This document shows positions 1 to 4,228 of a stretch of 5,536 nt of DNA, piece by piece (position 1 is the stretch's first letter; every line of letters begins with the position of its first letter). Under the pieces are notes generated by a model. The model was not told the DNA's origin. It searched no databases and saw only the letters and a list, made by a program, of their open reading frames with translations. The stretch comes from CAG-177 sp964587915. GTDB lineage: Bacteria; Bacillota; Clostridia; Oscillospirales; Acutalibacteraceae. The DNA is taken from contig CAZPMK010000052.1 of the NCBI GenBank assembly GCA_964587915.1, positions 1 to 5,536 of the forward strand, given 5' to 3'. Both the position numbers and the translations under genes were made by a program.

Positions 1-77
1 TGTTCCGTGCAATTATCGCATGGTTTGAATCGGTATTCCAAAGCATCGGTGACTTTTTCTCAGGGATTTTTGCATAA
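1..77 (+). CDS. 3' end of an unidentified gene with an aromatic-rich C-terminal tail (partial)
   Basis: An open frame enters from the left edge (first full codon at position 3) and stops at TAA 75-77, about 24 codons in view. The visible tail has bulky residues every three to four positions (W, F, F, F, F, F, I) with polar residues between, ending in GDFFSGIFA, as expected of an amphipathic helix. Similar W/F-rich tails end many small or secreted clostridial proteins, but I cannot name the family. Support for coding is the frame, the amphipathic pattern and a strong intrinsic terminator 12 bp after the stop. Another frame also stays open to the TAG-free edge near position 79 but reads as unstructured, so this frame is preferred. 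Function unknown. Confidence 0.55.
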   Translation, partial: FRAIIAWFESVFQSIGDFFSGIFA

Positions 78-89
78 AGATTAAGCCGA

Positions 90-127
90 GAAAGCTCGCG
101 GGAGAAATCCTGCGGGCTTTCGCTTTT
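90..127 (+). terminator. Strong intrinsic terminator after the left-edge gene
   Basis: Positions 90-103 pair with 108-121 without interruption (14 bp including two G-U pairs) around a GAAA tetraloop at 104-107. A short T run (TTTT, 124-127) follows. The bases AAGC at 83-86 could add four more pairs with 122-125 across a three-base bulge. It lies 12 bp after the stop codon of the left-edge gene and separates that gene from the next transcript. Confidence 0.9.
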
Positions 128-154
128 AACAGCTCAGAGAGAGAATGCTATATA
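126..154 (+). promoter_or_regulatory. Candidate sigma-A promoter with extended -10, start near 161
   Basis: TTAACA at 126-131 (5 of 6 to TTGACA) is followed by a 17-bp spacer and TATATA at 149-154, which is preceded by TGC at 146-148 as in an extended -10. Three exact TATAAT hexamers follow at 153, 162 and 171 with 9-bp spacing, so the exact -10 in use is uncertain. AT-rich DNA makes chance TATAAT likely. The 17-bp spacing and TG element are the main support. The -35 overlaps the T tract of the preceding terminator. Confidence 0.5.
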
Positions 155-182
155 TAATGATTATAATATATATAATAGGAGA

Positions 183-232
183 AACGGGCGGAAATTTTAT
201 TGCATCGGGAGTGCATAATTTTTCCGCTCGTT
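183..232 (+). repeat. Long imperfect inverted repeat (hairpin 1)
   Basis: Bases 183-194 are complementary to 221-232 over 12 positions with one G-T pair. The inner part continues with TTA 197-199 against TAA 216-218 and TGCA 201-204 against TGCA 212-215, leaving a TCGGGAG loop. No T run follows (the next bases are GACTATAATA), so it is a folded element or a protein site rather than a terminator. Confidence 0.7.
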
Positions 233-247
233 GACTATAATATAAAT

Positions 248-290
248 GCAGTCGCAAGGCTCGATTTGGTTGAATTGCGGCTGTATTTTT
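248..290 (+). terminator. Intrinsic terminator inside the intergenic region
   Basis: Bases 248-257 pair with 275-284 (10 bp, two of them G-U). The loop can pair further, 261-264 with 270-273. TATTTTT follows at 284-290. It does not follow any recognisable gene, so it must end either the candidate small RNA or an attenuated leader. Confidence 0.7.
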
Positions 291-304
291 CTAAAAGAAA
301 ATAT

Positions 305-342
305 TGTAACCGTTTTTAACTGTTTTGTAACCCTTTTGTAAC
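305..342 (+). promoter_or_regulatory. Helically phased TGTAAC half-sites with an exact WalR/YycF-type box
   Basis: TGTAAC occurs at 305-310, 326-331 and 337-342, with a variant TTTAAC at 315-320, so the steps are 10, 11 and 11 bp. The pair at 326-342 reads TGTAAC, five bases, TGTAAC. That matches the published WalR (YycF) consensus, two TGTWAH hexamers separated by 5 bp. The WalRK system controls peptidoglycan hydrolases in Firmicutes, including B. subtilis yocH, another 3D-domain protein, and the gene downstream here is a 3D-domain wall protein. Further TGTAAA hexamers lie at 385 and 419. The box is about 175 bp upstream of the best promoter's start, which is far for direct activation. Confidence 0.5.
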
Positions 343-363
343 TTTTTATGTTTCCTACAAAAT

Positions 364-385
364 ATTTTCCATTTTCAGGGAAAAT
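364..385 (+). repeat. Short inverted repeat, possible operator or hairpin
   Basis: ATTTTCC at 364-370 is the exact reverse complement of GGAAAAT at 379-385, separated by 8 bases. It lies between the TGTAAC array and the consensus promoter. There is no T tract, so it is not a terminator. Chance is possible in DNA this rich in A and T. Confidence 0.35.
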
Positions 386-475
386 GTAAATCCGAACACG
401 GCGGTCAAAAAGGCAATTTGTAAAATAAAGTAAAACGCCTTGTGCAAATTCAACAAAAAAATTCTTTTCAGCGAT

Positions 476-504
476 TTGACAAATCAAAAATCAAACAATA
501 TAAT
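476..504 (+). promoter_or_regulatory. Perfect consensus sigma-A promoter of the 3D-domain gene
   Basis: TTGACA at 476-481 and TATAAT at 499-504 are exact consensus hexamers separated by exactly 17 bp, with an A-rich spacer. Transcription would start around 510-512, giving a 5' UTR of about 68 nt before the ATG at 579. That UTR contains a small hairpin (528-532 with 545-549). This is the strongest promoter by inspection in the window. Confidence 0.88.
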
Positions 505-567
505 GGTCGGCGTTGCAAAAGTAAGCGGCGGAAATATGCAAAAATCCGCAAATACCGATGCAAGAAC

Positions 568-572
568 AGGAG
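568..572 (+). promoter_or_regulatory. Ribosome binding site that fixes the 3D-gene start at 579
   Basis: AGGAG at 568-572 sits 6 bases before ATG 579-581. The in-frame upstream ATG at 558 has no comparable site before it and would itself contain this AGGAG, so 579 is the better start. Confidence 0.85.
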
Positions 573-578
573 AATTTT

Positions 579-1835
579 ATGATTACAAATTTATCAACCG
601 GAACCGTACACAGAGCCGGTAAGGGACACAGAATTTTAACTGTCCTTATCACCCTTGCTTTTCTTTGTTCGGTAACAGTAACAGCCTTTGCTGCGGCAAG
701 TACCTATGCGATGGTGACGATTGTTGACGGAGACAAGTCGGTAAGCATATCTTCAAAATCCCAATCTCCCGAAAAAATCGTTTCCGAGGCAGGCATCATG
801 CTCGATGCAAATGATGAGCTTGACCTCTCCGAATATTCACCCGAAAAGGGCGGCACAATTGTTATCAACCGTGCAAAGCTCCTGCGTGTTGAGGATAACG
901 GACTCATTGCTTATTTTGTGGGTTATTCCGATACCGTTCAGGATGTTTTGAACAAATACGGCGTTGTGCTCAACGATTCGGACGAGACCGACATTGACGT
1001 AAAGCAGCTTCTCACCGACAGATTGCATATGTTCATCAAGAGAGCATTTACCGTCAGCATTGAAAGCGACGGCGAGGAGCAGAAGCTGGCAATTGCCAAG
1101 GGCACGGTTGCCGATGCGATCGAGAAAGCGGGAATAAAGCTCGGCAAGGACGATAAGGTTGTTCCCTCACTCGATACGGTTCTCACGGGCTTCACAAGCA
1201 TTAAGATTTCACGAGTCACATACAAAATCAGAACCGAAAAGCAGGCCGTTCCCTACAAGACCGAAAAGGTGACGAGCGGCGAGATGTATGTTGATGAATC
1301 CGTTGTTCTCACCAAGGGCGTTGAGGGCGAAAAGACGGTATTCTATACTGAAAAATATATTGACGGCGAGCTTGCGGAAACCGTATTCTCAAAGGAACGC
1401 ATAATCAAAGAGCCTGTCAATGAAGTCAAAAAGGTCGGAACGAAGCAGAGAGCGGTTCTCTCGGCATACAAAAATACCGATGCCGCAATCTCGGAGCTTA
1501 CCGTTCCCTCAACTCTCGAGCTTGACGAAAACGGAATCCCCGTAAATTATAAATACGCCGTTCAAGGCAAGGCTACCGCTTATACGGGTGACCCCGGAAC
1601 TGCATCGGGAAGAAAGCCCATGCCCGGACACATTGCCGTTGACCCGAAAGAATATCCCTACGGTACGGAACTTTATGTTGTTTCCTCGGACGGAAGCTAT
1701 GTTTACGGATACTGCATTGCCGCAGATACGGGCGGATTCGTAAAAATGGGAAACACCGATATTGACCTTTATATGCCGAATGTTGATATGTGCGGCGATT
1801 GGGGCAACAGAGGCGTAACCATTTATGTGCTTTAA
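579..1835 (+). CDS. Secreted/anchored DUF348-G5-3D cell-wall protein (YabE/Rpf-like)
   Basis: A 418-residue protein. Residues about 19-44 form a hydrophobic stretch after a basic N-terminus (HRAGKGHR), with a possible AFA cleavage site at 36-38, so it is exported or membrane-anchored. Three DUF348 repeats follow at roughly 46-85, 100-143 and 157-200, each with the 'V..A/VL...GI/V.L...D' pattern. A G5 domain comes at about 211-289 (YKTEKVTSGE early, VGTK at its end). The C-terminal 3D domain at about 327-418 opens with GKATAYTG and keeps three aspartates typical of the fold, in AVDP (D355), ADTGG (D383) and DIDLYMP (D396). 3D domains adopt a double-psi barrel related to MltA lytic transglycosylases, so peptidoglycan cleavage is the expected role, perhaps in growth or spore revival. 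This is inferred from family, not shown. The start at 579 is set by the AGGAG at 568. The gene is monocistronic, with its own promoter and terminator. Confidence 0.9.
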   Translation: MITNLSTGTVHRAGKGHRILTVLITLAFLCSVTVTAFAAASTYAMVTIVDGDKSVSISSKSQSPEKIVSEAGIMLDANDELDLSEYSPEKGGTIVINRAKLLRVEDNGLIAYFVGYSDTVQDVLNKYGVVLNDSDETDIDVKQLLTDRLHMFIKRAFTVSIESDGEEQKLAIAKGTVADAIEKAGIKLGKDDKVVPSLDTVLTGFTSIKISRVTYKIRTEKQAVPYKTEKVTSGEMYVDESVVLTKGVEGEKTVFYTEKYIDGELAETVFSKERIIKEPVNEVKKVGTKQRAVLSAYKNTDAAISELTVPSTLELDENGIPVNYKYAVQGKATAYTGDPGTASGRKPMPGHIAVDPKEYPYGTELYVVSSDGSYVYGYCIAADTGGFVKMGNTDIDLYMPNVDMCGDWGNRGVTIYVL

Positions 1836-1847
1836 TTTATGACATTT

Positions 1848-1880
1848 TCACTCGGTGCATTCGTGCCGAGTGATTTTTTT
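1848..1880 (+). terminator. Intrinsic terminator of the 3D-domain gene
   Basis: TCACTCGG at 1848-1855 pairs perfectly with CCGAGTGA at 1866-1873, and seven T residues follow at 1874-1880. The 10-base loop contains TTCG. It starts 12 bp after the TAA stop and separates this gene from the rimP operon. Confidence 0.93.
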
Positions 1881-1911
1881 AGGAATTGTTCAAATATTTT
1901 TGCCAAAACGC

Positions 1912-1940
1912 TTGATATTTACCGAAAAGTGTGCTAAAAT
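1912..1940 (+). promoter_or_regulatory. Extended -10 sigma-A promoter of the rimP-nusA-infB operon
   Basis: TTGATA at 1912-1917 and TAAAAT at 1935-1940 (each 5 of 6 to consensus) are 17 bp apart, and TGC lies directly before the -10 (1932-1934). Transcription would start near 1947, leaving a leader of about 95 nt before rimP. Confidence 0.85.
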
Positions 1941-1967
1941 ATCCAACGTAGGATTAAGTATTTGTTT

Positions 1968-1996
1968 GAGAGTGGGGCGACCCGCTCTTTTGTTTG
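1968..1996 (+). promoter_or_regulatory. GNRA-capped attenuator-like hairpin in the rimP-nusA leader
   Basis: Bases 1968-1976 pair with 1981-1989 (9 bp, two of them G-U) around a GCGA tetraloop at 1977-1980. An interrupted T tract, TTTTGTTTG, spans 1988-1996. It lies about 20 nt after the predicted start and 45 nt before rimP, so it can act as a premature terminator. In B. subtilis the equivalent operon is reported to be autoregulated by NusA-dependent termination in its leader, and interrupted U tracts are a stated mark of NusA-dependent sites. Extension of that mechanism to this sequence is inference. Confidence 0.6.
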
Positions 1997-2040
1997 TCTA
2001 AAATCCGTATTTCTCAAAAAGAAAAAGAGGAGGAAATGCA

Positions 2041-2517
2041 ATGCCTAAAGGAAAAGGCGGAAATACCGTTGCGGCGGTTTGGGATATTGCCGAACCCATT
2101 GCCGAACAGCTCGGACTTGAAATATGGGATATCCGATTTGTCAAGGAGGGCGCAGATTGGTTTTTGCGTATTTTCATTGACAAGGACGGCGGCGTTGATA
2201 TTGACGACTGTGTGAACATGAGTCATGCAATGGATGCTCCGCTCGATGAAGCAGATCCCATTCAGCAGAGCTATTGCCTTGAGGTATCGTCACCGGGAGT
2301 TGAAAGAGAGCTTACCCGAGACAGCCATTTTGAAGCCTGCAAGGGAGAAAAAATCAAGCTCCGTTTAATAAGAGCACTTGACGGCAAGCGTGACTATAAC
2401 GGCGTACTTGAGGACAGCGACGGAAAAAGCATAACTCTTCGTCTTGAGGACGGCGGAGCTATGGTTATTGAAAAGAAAGAAACAAGCTACATCAAGCTGG
2501 ATGATTTCAGCTTTTAA
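2041..2517 (+). CDS. rimP: Ribosome maturation factor RimP
   Basis: 158 residues, the usual length for RimP, which binds the free 30S subunit and assists late assembly around the S12 region. The N-terminal alpha/beta domain (about 8-86) shows the family pattern: LGLEIWDIRF, then LRIFID (42-47) with GGVDIDDC, then LDEADPI. It ends in the hallmark LEVSSPGVERELTR (80-93). The C-terminal SH3-like domain spans about 95-158 and contains the conserved 'YNGVLED' strand. The start is supported by AGGAGG at 2028-2033, 7 bases before the ATG. First gene of the operon, 19 bp before nusA. Confidence 0.97.
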   Translation: MPKGKGGNTVAAVWDIAEPIAEQLGLEIWDIRFVKEGADWFLRIFIDKDGGVDIDDCVNMSHAMDAPLDEADPIQQSYCLEVSSPGVERELTRDSHFEACKGEKIKLRLIRALDGKRDYNGVLEDSDGKSITLRLEDGGAMVIEKKETSYIKLDDFSF

Positions 2518-2536
2518 CGAAAGGACGAATCGGAAA

Positions 2537-3601
2537 ATGAATAACGGCGAATTTTTTGAAGCAGTCAGACTGCTCGGCAAAGAAAAGAACGTATCCGAGA
2601 GTGCACTTCTTGAGGGCATTCAGAGAGCAATAGTAACGGCGGTTAAAAGAGATTATAATAATAAGGACATCGTATTCTGCGAGATTGACGAGGAGAAGAA
2701 GTCAATAAGAGTATTTGTTCGCAAGAATGTTGTCGGCGAGATAACCGACCCCGATGAGGATGTAACGGTTGAGCAGGCACAGCGTTTCAAGAAAAATGCG
2801 GTTGCGGGCGACATAATCGAAATCGAGCTTGAAACGAAAGAGGTTAGCCGTATTGCCGCAGAAAAGGGTAAGCACATTCTCCGTCAGGCAATAAGAGAGG
2901 CGGAGCACGGACAGATAAGAGAGGAATTCCAGAACAAGAATCAGGAGATTGTCACGGCAAAGATTGTGAAGATCGACCCTGCTACCATGGATGCTTTTGT
3001 TGAGATAGGAAAAATCACCGAGTGGCTTCTGCGTTCGGAGCAGCTTCCCACCGATGAATTTACTGCGGGTGACCTTGTAAAGGTTTATGTTGCCGAGGTT
3101 AAGGAAGCGGCAAAGGGCCCCAGAGCAACGATATCGAGAACGCATCCCGGTCTTGTAAGACGTTTGCTTGAAAGCGAGGTTCCCGAGATTTTCGACGGTA
3201 CGGTTGAAATCAAGGCTGTTTCGAGAGAGGCAGGCTCAAGAAGCAAGGTAGCGGTTTACAGTGCAGACGAAAATGTTGATCCCGTCGGCGCCTGCATCGG
3301 TCAGAGAGGCGTCAGAGTCAATAAGATTGTTGATCTTCTCGGCGGCGAAAAGCTCGACATAGTCAAATACAGCGAAGACCCTGCGGAATTTGTTGCCGCC
3401 GCACTTGCACCGGCAGATGTTATATCCGTAACGGTTATCAGCGAGGAGGAGCGTTCCTGCAAGGTTATCGTTCCCAATTCTCAGCTTTCGCTTGCAATAG
3501 GCAATAAGGGTCAGAATGCCCGCCTTGCCGCAAAGCTCACGGGCTGGAAGATAGATATCAATCCGGAAACCGAGGAGCCTGTCATAAATTTTGACGAATG
3601 A
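2537..3601 (+). CDS. nusA: Transcription elongation/termination factor NusA
   Basis: 354 residues, typical of Firmicute NusA, which lacks the C-terminal acidic repeats of E. coli. NusA binds the RNA polymerase flap and nascent RNA, promoting pausing, hairpin folding, intrinsic termination and antitermination. The N-terminal domain is about 1-125, with an S1 domain at about 135-201. KH1 follows with DPVGACIGQRGVRV (GQRG at 255-258) and KH2 with LAIGNKGQNARLAAKLTGWKIDI (GNKG at 322-325). The linker motif ISRTHPGLVRRLLESEVPEI and SREAGSRSKVAV are near-invariant family signatures. The start at 2537 gives the normal N-terminus. An AAGGA lies at 2521-2525, a rather long 11 bases upstream, so coupling to rimP translation is likely. 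The frame is open further upstream to 2444 but that part overlaps rimP and is not family sequence. Confidence 0.97.
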   Translation: MNNGEFFEAVRLLGKEKNVSESALLEGIQRAIVTAVKRDYNNKDIVFCEIDEEKKSIRVFVRKNVVGEITDPDEDVTVEQAQRFKKNAVAGDIIEIELETKEVSRIAAEKGKHILRQAIREAEHGQIREEFQNKNQEIVTAKIVKIDPATMDAFVEIGKITEWLLRSEQLPTDEFTAGDLVKVYVAEVKEAAKGPRATISRTHPGLVRRLLESEVPEIFDGTVEIKAVSREAGSRSKVAVYSADENVDPVGACIGQRGVRVNKIVDLLGGEKLDIVKYSEDPAEFVAAALAPADVISVTVISEEERSCKVIVPNSQLSLAIGNKGQNARLAAKLTGWKIDINPETEEPVINFDE

Positions 3602-3633
3602 TTTAACACTACCGTATGTAAGGAGCTGAAGCA

Positions 3634-3903
3634 ATGCCTGTTCGCAAAAGCATTCCGATGAGAAAATGCACCGGCTGTAATGAAATGAAGCCCAAAAAAG
3701 AGCTTGTCAGAGTAGTAAGAAGTCCCGAGGGCGATGTGTCGCTCGACCTTACCGGAAAAAAATCGGGCAGAGGAGCTTATGTTTGCCGCAGTGCAGAGTG
3801 CCTTTCAAAGGCAATCAAGGCGAAAAGATTTGAAAAGGCTTTTTCGTGTGAAATACCGAATGAGGTATATGAAAAAATGAAAGAAGAGATGGCAAATGGC
3901 TGA
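3634..3903 (+). CDS. ylxR: YlxR/RnpM family RNA-binding protein (DUF448)
   Basis: 89 residues with the full YlxR signature: PMRKCTGC at 8-15, ELVRVVRSPEG, the GRGAYVC core at 45-51, and the basic helix KAIKAKRFEKAF (59-70). The B. subtilis homologue has been renamed RnpM because it binds RNase P RNA and lowers its activity. It has also been proposed as a DNA/RNA-binding regulator. The cysteines at 12, 15, 51 and 56 are present in this copy. AGGAG at 3621-3625 is 8 bases before the ATG. The gap from nusA is 32 bp and no terminator is seen in it, consistent with one operon. Confidence 0.95.
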   Translation: MPVRKSIPMRKCTGCNEMKPKKELVRVVRSPEGDVSLDLTGKKSGRGAYVCRSAECLSKAIKAKRFEKAFSCEIPNEVYEKMKEEMANG

Positions 3904-4228
3904 GAATCAAAAGCTGCTTTCTCTTCTCGGAATGTGCCGCAGAGCCGGTAAGCTGAGCTGCGGTCACGACAGTGCAATAGGTTCACTCAGAAGCAGGAGT
4001 GCAGGTCTGTGCCTGCTCAGCTCGGATTCCTCCGAGAGATTGAGAAAAGAGGCTCGGCGGGAAGCCGCATATGACGGCAGAAGCATACCCGTTGCCGTGC
4101 TGAGTGCAAGTGCAGAAGAAATAGGGCGTGCCGTGGGATTGAGATCTGCGGTGCTTACAGTTAACGACGAAGGCTTTGCAAGGACCATGCTTGGACTTCT
4201 GAATACATCAGGGGAGGTCAACCAATGA
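3896..4228 (+). CDS. ylxQ: L7Ae-family protein YlxQ
   Basis: 110 residues. The family pattern is visible in LLGMCRRAGKLSCG (10-23), the central strand LCLLSSDSS (38-46), EEIGRAVG (74-81) and AVLTVNDEGFAR (85-96). L7Ae proteins bind kink-turn RNAs. YlxQ is encoded beside NusA and IF2 in many Firmicutes, but its RNA targets are poorly known. By alignment from memory to B. subtilis YlxQ, a lysine following the conserved Gly (the 'G.....K' element) is glycine here (G29), and the 'SNT.KK' segment reads SERLRKE. The start overlaps the ylxR stop by 8 bp with only a weak GAAGAG-like site, implying translational coupling. It ends in an ATGA overlap with infB. Confidence 0.9.
   Translation: MAENQKLLSLLGMCRRAGKLSCGHDSAIGSLRSRSAGLCLLSSDSSERLRKEARREAAYDGRSIPVAVLSASAEEIGRAVGLRSAVLTVNDEGFARTMLGLLNTSGEVNQ

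Larger units (their letters stand above)
161..290 (+). ncRNA. Candidate small RNA or attenuated leader with two hairpins
   Basis: Between the promoter-like element (126-154) and an intrinsic terminator (248-290) lies about 130 nt with no plausible reading frame. Hairpin 1 (183-232) has a 12-bp outer stem (183-194 with 221-232, one G-U), a 2x2 internal loop, three pairs, a one-base bulge and a TGCA/TGCA stem capped by a 7-base loop. Hairpin 2 is the terminator. An AGGAG at 177-181 has no start codon at a usable distance, which argues against a small protein. No known riboswitch or sRNA family is recognised. It could instead be a premature-termination leader of the downstream 3D gene. Transcription is inferred only. 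Confidence 0.4.

Noticed and set aside
236..241. TATAAT at 236-241 as a separate promoter -10
   Set aside because: No acceptable -35 lies 16-18 bp upstream. The TTGACT at 231 overlaps it and cannot serve.
197..487. 96-codon - strand ORF in the intergenic region
   Set aside because: It lies over hairpins, the terminator and the promoter, has no ribosome binding site or recognisable motif, and the AT-rich composition explains an open frame.
558..578. Upstream in-frame ATG at 558 as the start of the 3D-domain gene
   Set aside because: No ribosome binding site precedes it, and the AGGAG at 568-572 is spaced 6 bases from the ATG at 579, which also gives a normal basic N-terminus before the hydrophobic stretch.
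440..622. 60-codon + strand ORF across the consensus promoter
   Set aside because: It overlaps the -35/-10 elements and the start of the 3D gene, has no ribosome binding site, and its sequence has no protein-like pattern.
2036..2215. Overlapping ORF from ATG 2036 in the rimP leader
   Set aside because: It is only 2 bases from the AGGAGG, out of frame with rimP, and encodes no recognisable sequence. ATG 2041 has better spacing and yields a full RimP.
2444..2536. N-terminal extension of NusA starting inside rimP
   Set aside because: The extra 31 residues are the rimP sequence read in another frame and are not part of the NusA family. The start at 2537 gives the standard N-terminus.
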